NCBI RefSeq assembly: GCF_900635455.1 | Contig: NZ_LR134116.1 | Span: 1,302,001-1,366,000 of the forward strand | Reading direction: 5' to 3' | Length of the DNA stretch: 64,000 bases | Source: Yersinia intermedia | GTDB lineage: Bacteria > Pseudomonadota > Gammaproteobacteria > Enterobacterales > Enterobacteriaceae | Shown here: one piece after another, positions 9,628 to 22,172 of the stretch | Numbering within the stretch: position 1 is the stretch's first letter | How the letters are laid out: each line of letters begins with the position of its first letter | Program-made: the position numbers and the translations under genes | The notes under the pieces: generated by a model | Told to the model about the DNA's origin: nothing | Databases searched by the model: none | Seen by the model: the letters and a program-made list of their open reading frames with translations, nothing else

Positions 9628-10751
9628 GCGATGAGCTGCTCCATAACTCGCTGATACATCCGGCTCAGTAGTTGCAAGTCAGCGGCGTGCACACATTCAT
9701 TCACTTTATGGATAGTGGCATTAACTGGCCCTAATTCCACCACTTGAGCGCCCATTAAAGCGATAAAACGACCATCAGAGGTACCACCGGTGGTTAACAA
9801 TTGCGGAGTGATTTCAGTGTAGTGCTCAACAGCATTAACCACTGCATCGACCAGCGCGCCCCTTGCGGTAAGGAAGGGTTGACCAGACAACACCCACTCG
9901 AGGGTATAATTCAGTTGATGGCGTTCCAACAGCGCCTCTACTCGCTGCTTAATCATGCTGTCGGTCAGTTCCGTACTGAAACGGAAGTTGAACTGCACAT
10001 AGAACTCACCAGGAATCACGTTATTGCTGCCGGTGCCAGCATGTAAATTAGCAATTTGCATACTGGTGGCAGGGAAGAACTCATTGCCTTCATCCCATTG
10101 CGTAGCAACCAGTTCATTCAGGGCTGGCATGGCACGATGAACCGGATTATCGGCTAAATGAGGGTAGGCCACATGCCCTTGAATTCCATGGATACGCAAG
10201 TTGGCGGTAATAGAACCTCGGCGGCCATTCTTCACCACATCCCCGACCCGGTCAGTACTGGAGGGTTCGCCAACCAGACAGTAATCCAACCGCTCATTGC
10301 GTGCCATCAACGCATTAACGACTTTGACCGTACCGTTAATGGCTTTGGCTTCTTCATCGGAGGTAATCATAAATGCCAACCGGCCTTTATGGTCTGGATG
10401 AACGGCAACAAAACGTTCGGCGGCGACCACCATCGCGGCCAGTGAGCCTTTCATATCGGCGGCACCACGGCCATACAGCATGCCATCACGAATGGTCGGT
10501 TCAAACGGTGGGCTGCTCCAATGGCTTTCATCACCGGTGGGAACCACATCGGTATGACCGGCAAATGCCAGTGTTTCACCTTCGCCGCGCCATGCCCAGA
10601 AATTAAGGGTATCGCCAAAATTCATGGGCTCTACCGTAAAACCAATAGCTTCTAAGCGCTTAATCATGATCGCCTGGCAGCCCGCATCAGAAGGGCTGAG
10701 CGACGGGCGTTTAATTAATTGTTGAGCCAGTTCGATTACCGGACAGATCAT
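9624..10751 (-). CDS. dapE: Succinyl-diaminopimelate desuccinylase
   Basis: Di-zinc M20 hydrolase that converts N-succinyl-LL-DAP to LL-DAP plus succinate in lysine and peptidoglycan synthesis; cytoplasmic. [12 protein letters not shown] (first metal His), GRGAADMKG (bridging Asp), TSDEEA (catalytic Glu plus ligand), GEPSS and [10 protein letters not shown] match the family. The 375-aa length equals E. coli DapE. The start [10 protein letters not shown] is chosen although the frame extends 31 codons upstream. yffB ends 2 bases before it, as in E. coli. Confidence 0.97.
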   Translation of the reverse strand: MICPVIELAQQLIKRPSLSPSDAGCQAIMIKRLEAIGFTVEPMNFGDTLNFWAWRGEGETLAFAGHTDVVPTGDESHWSSPPFEPTIRDGMLYGRGAADMKGSLAAMVVAAERFVAVHPDHKGRLAFMITSDEEAKAINGTVKVVNALMARNERLDYCLVGEPSSTDRVGDVVKNGRRGSITANLRIHGIQGHVAYPHLADNPVHRAMPALNELVATQWDEGNEFFPATSMQIANLHAGTGSNNVIPGEFYVQFNFRFSTELTDSMIKQRVEALLERHQLNYTLEWVLSGQPFLTARGALVDAVVNAVEHYTEITPQLLTTGGTSDGRFIALMGAQVVELGPVNATIHKVNECVHAADLQLLSRMYQRVMEQLIA

Positions 10752-10752
10752 G

Positions 10753-11163
10753 TTATTGCACCTCGATAACGTGTTGTTTAATAATATGTTGTTGAATGAA
10801 TAGTTGATAGCTTTCAATTTTGAAGCCCAGCAGCATCTCGCCATTGGTGGCTTCCAGCAGCGGGCGTTTAATTATGGCTGGTTGTTCTAGCATCAGCGCT
10901 TTGGCGGCCAGAGCATCGGTGATTGCATCACGCTGGGCCTGCGGCAATTTACGCCAGGTGGTACCGCGCGTATTGAGCAATGGCTCCCAACCCAGTTTAT
11001 CGATAAAACCTTGCAGGCGTTCGTCACTCAATCCGTCCACACGATAATCGTGAAACTGATAGGCAATACCTTGCTCTTCCAGCCAGCGGCAGGCCTTTTT
11101 TATGGTATCGCAATTTTTAATGCCATAAAGGCGCAATGATGGGGTGGCTGGGCTATCTGACAT
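10753..11163 (-). CDS. yffB: ArsC/Spx-family thioredoxin-fold protein YffB
   Basis: A 136-aa thioredoxin-fold protein of the ArsC/Spx family; E. coli YffB is described as a glutathione-dependent thiol reductase rather than an arsenate reductase. The single active-site cysteine lies in [11 protein letters not shown] (about residue 18), followed by FHDYRVDGL and [10 protein letters not shown]. The C-terminal tail ([22 protein letters not shown] region) is longer than usual for the family. It overlaps nothing and is followed after 1 base by dapE, forming an operon. Confidence 0.88.
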   Translation of the reverse strand: MSDSPATPSLRLYGIKNCDTIKKACRWLEEQGIAYQFHDYRVDGLSDERLQGFIDKLGWEPLLNTRGTTWRKLPQAQRDAITDALAAKALMLEQPAIIKRPLLEATNGEMLLGFKIESYQLFIQQHIIKQHVIEVQ

Positions 11164-11321
11164 GGAAAAATAATACCTCGGCTAGAATGGCAAATCAGGC
11201 CAGCCGCGTAGACGGCTGCCCGGAGCAAGGGGCAATTTGCCCATAATGCGGGAAAATGTGATTTGAATCCAGACGGCTATGCGTAGTTTAGCGCGGCGGT
11301 AATCAGAACTGAGCTGTTGAT

Positions 11322-11795
11322 TTAACCAATACGGTCAAGGTCAGCGGCATAGTGGCGAATCGCTTTTTGGTAGAGGCTGATGTCCTGATAGTTTGAGGTT
11401 TCAGCCAGCAATATCAATAATGCAGCGACGGCCTCTTTGGTTTCACCGAGGTTATACAGCGTCATGGTACGGAATAAGGTTATCTCTTTCGCTTGCGGGA
11501 AATGAGCTAACGCGCGGTCAAATGTGTCCAGCGACTCTTGATATAGCCCCAGAGCGCGATAAGTGCTGCCCAGCCCCAGATAGGCCTCCTGCAACTCTTT
11601 ACCTACCAGATTGTGCTCAATCGCGGCACGGTAGAAAGGGATTGCCTGCAACTCCAACCCCTGCACATCATACAGTGAGGCAATCTTATATAGCAGGCTG
11701 GCGTTATCGGGTGAGCGACGCAGTAAGTCTAGCGCCAGTGCCACCGCATCATCATAACGGCCCAGCTCTTTTAATGAGTCGATGGAGTGTTTCAT
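11322..11795 (-). CDS. Tetratricopeptide-repeat protein
   Basis: A 157-aa soluble protein made of TPR units: LKELGRYDDAVALALDLLRR, LYKIASLYDVQGLELQAIPF, AYLGLGSTYRALGLYQESLD and LFRTMTLYNLGETKEAVAAL each show the W/L-G-Y-A-F-A-P spacing. It is probably a protein-interaction scaffold; the partner is unknown. The start MKHSIDSL (11795) fits the first helix; the frame extends 13 codons upstream without a ribosome site. It is 158 bases upstream of yffB on the same strand. Confidence 0.75.
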   Translation of the reverse strand: MKHSIDSLKELGRYDDAVALALDLLRRSPDNASLLYKIASLYDVQGLELQAIPFYRAAIEHNLVGKELQEAYLGLGSTYRALGLYQESLDTFDRALAHFPQAKEITLFRTMTLYNLGETKEAVAALLILLAETSNYQDISLYQKAIRHYAADLDRIG

Positions 11796-11936
11796 GGTTG
11801 TGCTCTGTCTTTTGCCAATAACGGGTTTTGTCAAAAACGGCGTTTACCCCTATATATCTGAGCACGCTACTCTCGAATGATAAAACAGGCAAGCGATGTA
11901 ATGCTTGCCCATAAAACTCAGCAACAGGGCAAAATT

Positions 11937-12008
11937 CAAGATCTCTGCTACAGATCCCATTTCAACAGATAGCAAGATCTCTGCTACAGATCCCATTTCA
12001 ACAGATAG
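11937..12008. repeat. Exact 36-bp tandem repeat, two copies
   Basis: Positions 11937-11972 and 11973-12008 are identical 36-base units. Each contains the imperfect inverted repeat GATCTctgctacAGATC. They lie in the gap between the TPR gene (leftward) and ypfM (rightward), 71 bases before the ypfM start, so they could hold duplicated operator sites or simply be a recent slippage duplication. Confidence 0.9.
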
Positions 12009-12079
12009 ATAGCTTGCTTTCAATTTTGACTGTTCAAAAAACAGGCGTATAATGAACCGCGATAATTAGAGAGGATGTT

Positions 12080-12142
12080 ATGGTTGAATTTGAGTTAAGT
12101 ACGTGGAAAGAGTTTATCGATGCTATGCTGCGCAAGGCATAA
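12080..12142 (+). CDS. ypfM: Small protein YpfM, 20 aa
   Basis: The frame MVEFELSTWKEFIDAMLRKA is close to the 19-aa E. coli YpfM and occupies the same site between yffB/dapE and acrD. A GAGG (12069-12074 region) precedes ATG 12080, and a terminator hairpin follows at 12231-12260. An amphipathic helix is likely; function is unknown. It is too short to be found by usual gene callers. Confidence 0.8.
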   Translation: MVEFELSTWKEFIDAMLRKA

Positions 12143-12230
12143 GCGAATAAACCGGCAGTAAGAGTAACTATCTTTTTGTTGTTTTAACGATTGACTTATC
12201 AACACCCAGGGGCGAAAAATCGCTCGTCAG

Positions 12231-12260
12231 AAAGGCAGAGACCATGTTGGCTCTGCCTTT
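12231..12260 (+). terminator. Rho-independent terminator after ypfM
   Basis: A perfect 10-bp stem AAAGGCAGAG / CTCTGCCTTT with a 10-base loop, followed by a T run at 12258-12263. An ERIC element begins immediately afterwards. Confidence 0.85.
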
Positions 12261-12265
12261 TTTAT

Positions 12266-12381
12266 GCCCGTCATCTTTCAAACCGTAGGTGTGTTGGCTG
12301 CTCTCATTCACCCGAATCACTGACTTGATGTCAGCTCATCGGGATTCTCTTGCTTGCCGTCTTCCTACAGCTTGAAATCTA
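12266..12381. repeat. ERIC-type intergenic repeat abutting acrD
   Basis: Starts CCCGTCATCTTTCAAACCG, contains CACCCGAATCACTGAC and TCATCGGGATT, and ends CAGCTTGAAATCTACTC. The right end coincides with the acrD stop codon (12379-12381), so the element lies directly in the acrD 3' region. Confidence 0.8.
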
Positions 12382-15300
12382 CTCTTTCGCGCGCGGTGGC
12401 CTGCCTGGGAAGCGGCGACGCACCAGAACAAAGAACAACGGTACAAAGAAAATCGCCAGCACGGTAGCTGAAATCATCCCTCCCATCACGCCAGTACCGA
12501 CTGCGTGTTGGCTGCCAGAGCCTGCACCCTGGCTGATAGCCATGGGTAACACACCAAAGATAAATGCCAGTGAGGTCATCAAAATAGGCCGCAACCGCTG
12601 GCGGGAAGCCTCAAGAGTGGCTTCGACTAAATCTTTGCCTTTATTGTTTAATTCACTGGCAAATTCGACGATTAAAATGGCATTTTTGGCCGACAATCCA
12701 ATAATGGTTAGCAACCCGACCTGGAAATAAACGTCATTCTCCAACCCGCGCATCCAGGTGGCTGCCACCGCACCTATCACCCCGAGTGGCACCACCAACA
12801 TCACAGAGAAGGGTATTGACCAGCTCTCATACAATGCTGCCAAACACAAAAACACCACCAATAACGAGATAGCATAGAGCGCTGGGGCCTGTGAACCCGA
12901 TAGCCGCTCCTGATAAGACATGCCTGTCCACTCCAACCCAAAACCATTTGGTAGTTGTTTGACCAGCTTCTCCATGACATCCATTGCAGTACCGGTACTG
13001 ATACCCGGTGCCGCCTCACCGACAATTTCCAGTGCAGAATAACCGTTATAGCGCTCCAATCGTGGTGAGCCATATTCCCAGCGGGTGGTAGAGAACGCCG
13101 AGAAGGGCACCATGCTGCCGCTTTTATTACGAACATACCATTTGTTAACGTCTTCCGGCAGCATACGGGCGGTGGCCTCAGACTGTACATAAACTTTCTT
13201 CACCCGCCCGCGATCAACAAAGTCGTTAACATAAGTTGAACCCCAAGCCGTTTTCAGCGTGTTGTTAATATCATCCAGCGCTACGCCCAACGCTTGTGCT
13301 TTGCGCTGATCGATATCTATCTGCAACTGCGGACTATCGTCCAATCCATTATGTCGCACTCGGGTCAGTACGGGCTCTTGAGCGGCCATCTGTAATAACT
13401 GATCGCGAGCAGCCATCAATTTGTCATGGCCCAGACCGCCGTGATCTTGTAATTCCATATCAAAACCAGAGGAACCACCCAAGCCTGAAATGGCCGGTGG
13501 GCTACTGACCGACACTCTGGCTTCGGCAATTTTATTAAATACTTTGGTGGCGCGTTCAATAATGGCAAAAGAAGAATTATTACTCTCTTTACGCTGCTCC
13601 CAATCAGACAGCCGAATGAAGAGGCGCGCCACATTTTGGCCGTTACCGCCTGGGCCGGATCCCACCGTTGAGAATACCGATAACACATTATTTTTTTCTT
13701 CCGTCAGGAAATAGTTCTCCACTTTTTCAACCACTTTCAGTGTCTGTTGCTGGGTTGATCCCACCGGAAGTTGAACTTGTGCCATAAACACACCACGGTC
13801 TTCCAATGGTAAGAATGACGTTGGTAACTTGATAAACAACAGAGCCAGCCCGCCCAGCAGCAGAAAATAGAGCAACATATAGCGCAAACTATGATGTAAC
13901 ACCTGAGCCACGCCTTTCTCGTAACGGTGAGTATTACGATCGAACATGCGGTTAAACCAGCCGAAAAAGCCGCGCTTGGCGTGATGATGCCCCGGCTGAA
14001 TGGGTTTGAGCATGGTAGCGCAAAGTGCCGGGGTTAGAATCAAGGCTACCAGCACCGAAAGCACCATGGCGGAAACGATGGTAATGGAGAATTGGCGGTA
14101 GATGGCCCCGGTGGTGCCACCGAAAAATGCCATCGGGATAAACACGGCAGACAGTACCAGCGCTATACCCACCAATGCGCCCTGAATTTGCCCCATGGAT
14201 TTACGCGTCGCTTCGCGTGGGTCTAGCCCTTCCTCGCTCATCACTCGTTCGACGTTTTCCACCACCACGATGGCATCATCAACTAACAACCCGATAGCCA
14301 ATACTATGGCGAACATGGTTAGGGTATTAATACTGAATCCGAACGCCGACAGTACAGCGAACGTACCCAATAGCACTACAGGGACGGCGATTGTTGGGAT
14401 AAGAGTGGCGCGGAAATTCTGCAAAAATAGATACATCACCAGGAAAACCAATAAAATGGCTTCCAACAGTGTTTTTACCACATCTTTGATTGAGGCTTTA
14501 ACGAACGGGGTGGTTTCATAAGCAATCTTAGCTTCAAGCCCGTGCGGGAAGAACGGTGCCAGTTCTGCTATCCGTGCCTTAACCAACTCATCGGTTTGCA
14601 GTTCATTGGCCCCGGAGGCCAGCTTGATACTCATCCCAGAGGCGGCCTGCCCATTAAAGCGGCTCAGGTAATCATATCTTTCGGCACCCATCTCAATTTT
14701 AGCCACATCACCTAGCGTGACCAGCGATCCGTCCTGATTGACGCGCAGCGTGATCGCTCTAAATTGCTCCGGTGTTTGTAATTGAGATTGAGCATTAATC
14801 GTGGCATTCAAGGCTTGATTATCGACTGAAGGGGTACCGCCTAATTGGCCCACCGCTATCTGGCTATTTTGCGATTGGATAGCGCTGACAACATCTTGCG
14901 TAGTTAGTTGATAATTATTGAGTTTGTTGGGGTCCAACCAGATACGCATCGCATATTGTGAACCGAAAGCATCAATACTGCCGACCCCTTCGATACGGCT
15001 GAGTGGGTCTTGCAGATTACTGGCGACATAGTCGGCAATATCTTGTTTATCCATACTGCCATCGGTGGAGACAAAGGCCAGCATCATCAAGGTATTATCA
15101 CCGGATTTTGAAACTGAAACACCTTGCTGTTGTACGTCTTGTGGTAGTTTTTTGATGGCAGATTGCAACTGATTCTGTACTTGTTGCATGGCTTCGTTAG
15201 GATCAGTTCCGGCCTGGAACGTCAGGGTTATTGATGCACTGCCGGAGTTGCTGCTCTGCGACGACATATACAGCAGTTTATCAAGGCCGGTCATGCTTTG

Positions 15301-15498
15301 TTCGATAACCTGCGTGACGGTATTTTCCAGTGTTTGTGCCGAGGCTCCTGGATATGAGGCGCTGATGCGAACATTGGGCGGAGCCAGATTCGGGTATTGC
15401 TCAACAGGCAGTGTTGAGATTGCTAATGCCCCGGTAAGACACAAAATTATCGCCAATACCCAGGCAAAGATCGGGCGGTCGATGAAAAAGTTTGCCAT
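12379..15498 (-). CDS. acrD: RND-family multidrug efflux transporter AcrD
   Basis: Inner-membrane proton-driven pump. In E. coli AcrD exports aminoglycosides and other hydrophilic drugs together with AcrA and TolC. The 1039-aa sequence has the canonical RND form: [17 protein letters not shown], a first periplasmic loop, TM4 with the proton-relay pair [13 protein letters not shown], a second periplasmic loop, and the C-terminal [13 protein letters not shown] segment. There is no adaptor gene next to it, which fits AcrD rather than AcrB (normally acrAB). The location beside ypfM is that of E. coli acrD. Confidence 0.9.
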   Translation of the reverse strand: MANFFIDRPIFAWVLAIILCLTGALAISTLPVEQYPNLAPPNVRISASYPGASAQTLENTVTQVIEQSMTGLDKLLYMSSQSSNSGSASITLTFQAGTDPNEAMQQVQNQLQSAIKKLPQDVQQQGVSVSKSGDNTLMMLAFVSTDGSMDKQDIADYVASNLQDPLSRIEGVGSIDAFGSQYAMRIWLDPNKLNNYQLTTQDVVSAIQSQNSQIAVGQLGGTPSVDNQALNATINAQSQLQTPEQFRAITLRVNQDGSLVTLGDVAKIEMGAERYDYLSRFNGQAASGMSIKLASGANELQTDELVKARIAELAPFFPHGLEAKIAYETTPFVKASIKDVVKTLLEAILLVFLVMYLFLQNFRATLIPTIAVPVVLLGTFAVLSAFGFSINTLTMFAIVLAIGLLVDDAIVVVENVERVMSEEGLDPREATRKSMGQIQGALVGIALVLSAVFIPMAFFGGTTGAIYRQFSITIVSAMVLSVLVALILTPALCATMLKPIQPGHHHAKRGFFGWFNRMFDRNTHRYEKGVAQVLHHSLRYMLLYFLLLGGLALLFIKLPTSFLPLEDRGVFMAQVQLPVGSTQQQTLKVVEKVENYFLTEEKNNVLSVFSTVGSGPGGNGQNVARLFIRLSDWEQRKESNNSSFAIIERATKVFNKIAEARVSVSSPPAISGLGGSSGFDMELQDHGGLGHDKLMAARDQLLQMAAQEPVLTRVRHNGLDDSPQLQIDIDQRKAQALGVALDDINNTLKTAWGSTYVNDFVDRGRVKKVYVQSEATARMLPEDVNKWYVRNKSGSMVPFSAFSTTRWEYGSPRLERYNGYSALEIVGEAAPGISTGTAMDVMEKLVKQLPNGFGLEWTGMSYQERLSGSQAPALYAISLLVVFLCLAALYESWSIPFSVMLVVPLGVIGAVAATWMRGLENDVYFQVGLLTIIGLSAKNAILIVEFASELNNKGKDLVEATLEASRQRLRPILMTSLAFIFGVLPMAISQGAGSGSQHAVGTGVMGGMISATVLAIFFVPLFFVLVRRRFPGRPPRAKE

Positions 15499-15770
15499 GC
15501 AGTGCCAGCCTCTATAAATAAAAAATCAGATACAGCAGAATCTACTGTGCACTTTACGCGGGAATGCGGGGGGAAACGTGAAGAAAATATGGAGAAGCTG
15601 TAAAAAACCTCGATAAAGCTGAGTTAATCCGCCTCTGTGTAGAAAATAGTGATAAACAGGTGTTTTCTCTGACATCAGGTAAACTGATTATATCCCAAGA
15701 ATTTAGCGTGGCAGCCCGGTTGCAATGTTAAATAAGCAGGGAATAGCAGTCACTCAAAATAGGAATTTTT

Positions 15771-16049
15771 ATGGAGCTAAATCCGGTATTTGCCCGTCGT
15801 CTCTATCTCTGCTGGTTAATCAGCAGCGGTGACTCGCTTAATGTGCCGCGTTTAATGGAATTGACCGGTTGGCCACGGCGAACCTTGCAGGATGTCTTGA
15901 AGGCGCTGCCCGGTTTGGGCATCACTCTGACTTTTGTACAACATGGGGTGCGCAATAACGCAGGCTACTACCAGTTGGATAACTGGGGACCACTGAACAA
16001 AAAATGGATATATGACAACCATGATTTTATTTTAGCAGCCATTGAGTAG
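15771..16049 (+). CDS. Putative winged-helix DNA-binding protein, 92 aa
   Basis: A small soluble protein. Residues about 24-46 (LNVPRLMELTGWPRRTLQDV...) form a clear helix-turn-helix, followed by a strand-turn segment (GITLTFVQHG...GYYQL) that fits a wing. I do not recognise a named family. ATG 15771 follows AGGAATTTTT. It sits between the divergent acrD and convergent narP, the place where E. coli has narQ, so it could be a local regulator, but no target can be shown. Confidence 0.65.
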   Translation: MELNPVFARRLYLCWLISSGDSLNVPRLMELTGWPRRTLQDVLKALPGLGITLTFVQHGVRNNAGYYQLDNWGPLNKKWIYDNHDFILAAIE

Positions 16050-16098
16050 CCTTACAGATAGCGAATAGTTTGGTCGCTATTAAATAATAGGGTGGTGG

Positions 16099-16728
16099 TT
16101 AGTACTTTTTATTTTCCAAAAACATGATGGTTGCCGCCACTCGCGAACGTACATTTAACTTACGTAATAAATTGCGGATATGCACTTTTACGGTTTCTTC
16201 TGAAATGTGTAACTCAAACGCCACCTGCTTATTGGACATCCCGCGCGCCACTTCTTGCAACACATCTAATTCGCGCTCAGTTAACTCAGCGAAAGGATTA
16301 ATTTCTTCATGGCGGGAAGATAAATACTGTGCAACCTCATTGCTGAATACATTCTCGCCATGTGCTGCCCGGCGGATATTTTCCAGTAATATTTCCGGTT
16401 CGCTGTCTTTGAGCAGATAACCATCAGCACCGGCATCAATCATGGCATATACATCGCTGCGAGCATCAGAAACCGTCAGCACGATAATCCGCGCATCAAT
16501 CCCGTCATGTCGCAATGCTTTGAGTGTATCCAGCCCGGACATTCCCTTCATATTTAGGTCGAGCAGAATCACATCCGGCTGACATTTGGCCGCTTCGGTA
16601 ATGGCCTCACTGCCGCAGTTAGCTTCAGCAACGACATCAAAGCTGTGGTCCATCTCAAGTAATTGCCTGATACCACGGCGCATCAGTGGATGGTCATCAA
16701 CGATCATAATAGTGTAACTATTGGTCAT
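16099..16728 (-). CDS. narP: Nitrate/nitrite response regulator NarP
   Basis: A two-component regulator of anaerobic nitrate/nitrite respiration genes. The receiver domain has the acidic pair VDDHP, phospho-acceptor Asp in ILLDLNMKG (about residue 56), and T/K switch residues in LTVSD and LLKDSEP. The LuxR-type output domain contains LTERELDVLQEVARGMSNKQ and SEETVKVHIRNLLRKLNVRSRV. It matches NarP more than NarL and lies divergently upstream of napFDABC, its known target. The partner sensor NarQ is not in the window. Confidence 0.9.
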   Translation of the reverse strand: MTNSYTIMIVDDHPLMRRGIRQLLEMDHSFDVVAEANCGSEAITEAAKCQPDVILLDLNMKGMSGLDTLKALRHDGIDARIIVLTVSDARSDVYAMIDAGADGYLLKDSEPEILLENIRRAAHGENVFSNEVAQYLSSRHEEINPFAELTERELDVLQEVARGMSNKQVAFELHISEETVKVHIRNLLRKLNVRSRVAATIMFLENKKY

Positions 16729-16751
16729 ATAAGTAATGTCCCTGTAACCGA

Positions 16752-16884
16752 TATATACCTCTCATCTTACAAATTGCAGCGGCGTTGGCGGTTGGCGTTA
16801 CTCGCCCTGTAAACGGTGAGCAAATCTGCTCCCGACCGATTTATTGCTTGCCGCCTTCCTGCATTTTGCAATCTATTGGGCATA
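16752..16884. repeat. ERIC-type repeat, diverged copy
   Basis: The ends (TATACCTCTCATCTTACAAAT and TTGCCGCCTTCCTGCATTTTGCAATCTATTGGG) match the other ERIC copies, but the centre is diverged: CACCCGAATCACTTAC is replaced by unrelated bases around an internal hairpin. It lies in the narP promoter region. Confidence 0.6.
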
Positions 16885-17154
16885 GACGTTGAATATTTGG
16901 TTGTTGAATACAGATTATTTTCGATAGCCAATTTAGCTGGCTATGTTATCCATTATTGTTAGTAAAACTGCGATCTAAGTGTACCTCAAAACTGAGGCCA
17001 AACTCATTTAACCGCAAGAGTTTACCTGAAGAATTAATTACCAAAAACGCATTTTATTTGATAGCCATTCTCATTAGGTAAATCGTTATATAAAAAAGGT
17101 AATAACGCAAATAGATTTAACAGCGACAAACTGCGTAAATAACCACTAAATTAA

Positions 17155-17168
17155 TTGATCTTGCTCAA
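17155..17168 (+). promoter_or_regulatory. Candidate FNR-binding site upstream of napF
   Basis: TTGATCTTGCTCAA matches the FNR consensus TTGAT-N4-ATCAA at nine of ten fixed positions. It is about 190 bases before the napF start, in the narP-napF divergent region, consistent with anaerobic activation known for nap operons. The rest of 16885-17347 is AT-rich; a CCCCA-ACAC-TGGGG palindrome occurs at 17231-17244. Confidence 0.45.
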
Positions 17169-17347
17169 TATCTACTACTGATTAACCCTAAAGAGTAATT
17201 ATTTTATTACTCATTATTCTGTATCTAATACCCCAACACTGGGGAATCTTTTTAATAAAAATAAGAATTATTATCATTCAGAGTATGAGCATCTGAGCTT
17301 TCTCTATCGCACATGCGGGCGCGCCAGTAGATGTTAAGGATATCAGT

Positions 17348-17840
17348 ATGACTGATTTATCACGGCGTAAATTGCTGACTGGCTTTTGGCAAGTAGATAA
17401 ACGAGAACTTTCAGCGCATAGACCCCCCTGGTCGGTGATGGAAGCGGATTTTATTGCTGGCTGTACCCGTTGTCATGCCTGTGTGACTGCCTGTGAAACC
17501 GGTGTATTAGGGGTGGGCAGTGGTGGATTCCCCGAAATAGATTTCCAACGTGCTGAATGTAGTTTTTGCCAAGCCTGTGTGCAGGTATGTGAAGCGGGGG
17601 TGTTTACCGCGACAGATCGCGTGCCGTGGCAGTTTAAAATCAACATTTCAGCGCACTGTTTACCTTTTCACAATATTGAATGCCGTAGCTGTCAGGATAG
17701 CTGTGAGACCTGGGCAATTCTATTTCGTCCGCGCTTAAACGGCATTGCTCAGCCCGAATTAGACCTCCCTGCTTGTAACGGATGTGGTGCCTGTGTATCC
17801 AGTTGCCCAGTTCAGGCAGTAACCCTTACCCGGAGTGAAG

Positions 17841-17851
<11 letters not shown>
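17348..17851 (+). CDS. napF: Periplasmic nitrate reductase accessory ferredoxin-type protein NapF
   Basis: A cytoplasmic iron-sulfur protein that interacts with NapA before export. Of 167 aa, cysteine clusters for [4Fe-4S] centres are seen in CTRCHACVTACE, CSFCQACVQVCE, CRSCQDSCE and CNGCGACVSSCPVQ. It begins MTDLSRRKLLTGFWQ. AAGGA precedes ATG 17348. First gene of napFDABC; its 3' end overlaps napD by 11 bases. Confidence 0.93.
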
Positions 17852-20599
<2,748 letters not shown>

Positions 20600-20694
20600 T
20601 TGAGATTGCCTGCCCTGCGGGGTGGGCATGAGCAGCCAGTTATACCCCTCATCCAGGGATGCTCAGGAAAAGACGGTGTACTCAGGAGAAAATA

Positions 20695-21162
20695 ATGAAT
20701 AACACGATTTTTAAATCATTAAACCGCCGGTTTTTGTCAGTCATATCGCTGCTGGCGGTGTTGGTGATCGCCGGTGCAGCCACTGCTGCCAGCAATGTTG
20801 AAATGGACTTGACTCAATCACCAGAAGTCTCTGGCACGGCTGAAGGCAAAGTGAAAATGCCGAAACAGCAACAGCGCATGGCATTGAACTATGTTAACCA
20901 ACCCCCGCTTATCCCGCATAGCGTGGATGGCTATCAAATCAGTAAAAATACCAACCGTTGCCTGCAATGCCATGGTGTGGAGCACTATCGCACCACTGGA
21001 GCACCGCGTGTCAGCCCAACTCACTTTATTGACCGTGATGGCAAAGTATCGAGCGAAGTCTCACCACGTCGCTATTTCTGTCTGCAATGCCATGTGCCAC
21101 AAACCGATGCCGCGCCGATTGTCGGTAACAGCTTCCAGCCAGCCCCTGGCTTTGGCCAATAA
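20695..21162 (+). CDS. napB: Diheme cytochrome c electron-transfer subunit NapB
   Basis: A periplasmic small subunit that passes electrons from NapC to NapA. A signal peptide (LSVISLLAVLVIAGAATA) precedes the mature part with two CLQCH heme-binding motifs. ATG 20695 (155 aa) follows AGGAG at about 20684-20688; an upstream in-frame ATG at 20659 is not supported. The 95-base gap from napA holds no separate gene, and napG and napH are absent. Confidence 0.94.
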   Translation: MNNTIFKSLNRRFLSVISLLAVLVIAGAATAASNVEMDLTQSPEVSGTAEGKVKMPKQQQRMALNYVNQPPLIPHSVDGYQISKNTNRCLQCHGVEHYRTTGAPRVSPTHFIDRDGKVSSEVSPRRYFCLQCHVPQTDAAPIVGNSFQPAPGFGQ

Positions 21163-21190
21163 CCGAAATGAGCGATAAGCGAGATAAGTT

Positions 21191-21790
21191 ATGAGCGAAA
21201 CTAAAAAGCCCGGTGTTATCAGACGTACATGGCAGTGGTGGCGCAGGCCAAGCCGGCTGGCGCTCGGGACTTTACTGCTGATTGGCTTTATCAGTGGCAT
21301 CATTTTCTGGGGTGGATTTAACACCGGTATGGAGATGGCGAATACTGAGAAATTCTGTATTAGCTGCCATGAGATGAAAGATAACGTTTATCAGGAATAT
21401 ATGGGGACCATCCATTACAGCAACCGCAGTGGTGTGAAGGCGACCTGCCCGGATTGCCATGTTCCCCATGAGTGGGGGCCAAAGATGCTGCGTAAGATCA
21501 AAGCGAGTAAAGAGCTGTATGCCAAGGCCTTTGGTTTAATTGATACCCCGCAGAAGTTTGAAGCTCACCGCCTGACCATGGCCGAAAATGAGTGGGCGCG
21601 GATGAAAGCCAATGGCTCGCAAGAATGCCGCAACTGCCATAATTTCGACAATATGGATTTCACCGCCCAAAAAACGGTGGCGGCAAAAATGCACAGTCAG
21701 GCGATAACCGAAGGGAAAACCTGTATCGACTGCCACAAAGGGATCGCTCATAAGTTGCCGGATATGAAGGATGTTCCTACCGGCTTCTAA
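21191..21790 (+). CDS. napC: Membrane-anchored tetraheme cytochrome c quinol dehydrogenase NapC
   Basis: A NapC/NirT-family protein that oxidises menaquinol and feeds NapB. It has one N-terminal membrane helix (LALGTLLLIGFISGIIFWGG) and four heme motifs, CISCH, CPDCH, CRNCH and CIDCH. The 199-aa length is normal. As napGH is missing, NapC must be the sole quinol route for this Nap system. It ends the operon, with a terminator 34 bases later. Confidence 0.96.
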   Translation: MSETKKPGVIRRTWQWWRRPSRLALGTLLLIGFISGIIFWGGFNTGMEMANTEKFCISCHEMKDNVYQEYMGTIHYSNRSGVKATCPDCHVPHEWGPKMLRKIKASKELYAKAFGLIDTPQKFEAHRLTMAENEWARMKANGSQECRNCHNFDNMDFTAQKTVAAKMHSQAITEGKTCIDCHKGIAHKLPDMKDVPTGF

Positions 21791-21823
21791 CCGACCTCTT
21801 TCGTCGTACTTTTCGCTGTTGAG

Positions 21824-21854
21824 ATGCCCTGTTGACGTTGTGTCGACAGGGCAT
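21824..21854 (+). terminator. Rho-independent terminator after napC
   Basis: A perfect 9-bp stem ATGCCCTGT / ACAGGGCAT, extendable in the loop, is followed by TTTTTATT. Confidence 0.85.
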
Positions 21855-21889
21855 TTTTATTGCTTTATTGTGTCACTGCTCGCATAATG

Positions 21890-21907
21890 AGACCTGTTAA
21901 CAGGTCT
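21890..21907. promoter_or_regulatory. Perfect 18-bp palindrome upstream of the toxin-antitoxin pair
   Basis: AGACCTGTTAACAGGTCT is self-complementary over 18 bases and lies 13 bases upstream of the antitoxin ATG. Placement fits an operator bound by the antitoxin or its complex with the toxin, since type II pairs are normally autoregulated. A T run follows, so a terminator-like role is an alternative. Confidence 0.55.
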
Positions 21908-21920
21908 TTTTGAGGTGCCT

Positions 21921-22172
21921 ATGCCAAGTATAATTTTGACTGATACCAGTGCCAGCGTGAGCGAACTGAAAAAAAATCCAATGGCAACAGTGAACGCTGG
22001 GGCCGGTTTCCCCGTAGCTATCCTGAACCGCAATCAACCCGCATTCTATTGTGTACCCGCAGAACTGTATGAACAAATAATGGAAGCGCTTGATGATCAC
22101 GAATTAGCTGAGTTGGTTAACAGGCGGCGCCATCAACCCTTGCTTGATATCGATTTGGATAGCTATCTATGA
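21921..22172 (+). CDS. stbD: Phd/YefM-type antitoxin (StbD-like)
   Basis: An 83-aa DNA-binding antitoxin. The N-terminal MPSIILTDTSASVSELKKNP is the Phd/YefM/StbD fold, with PVAILNRNQPAFYCVPAELYE forming the beta-sheet dimer part. The C-terminal tail should wrap the toxin. ATG 21921 follows GAGG at 21912-21915. It overlaps the toxin gene by 4 bases. The symbol is given by similarity to StbDE-type pairs. Confidence 0.82.
   Translation: MPSIILTDTSASVSELKKNPMATVNAGAGFPVAILNRNQPAFYCVPAELYEQIMEALDDHELAELVNRRRHQPLLDIDLDSYL

Noticed and set aside
12379..15498. Reading the RND pump as AcrB
   Set aside because: No acrA beside it, and the ypfM/yffB/dapE neighbourhood is that of acrD.
17258..17280. 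Possible Fur box (ATAAGAATTATTATCATT) upstream of napF
   Set aside because: Resembles part of the Fur consensus, but the AT-rich background makes chance matches likely and nap is not known to be Fur-regulated.
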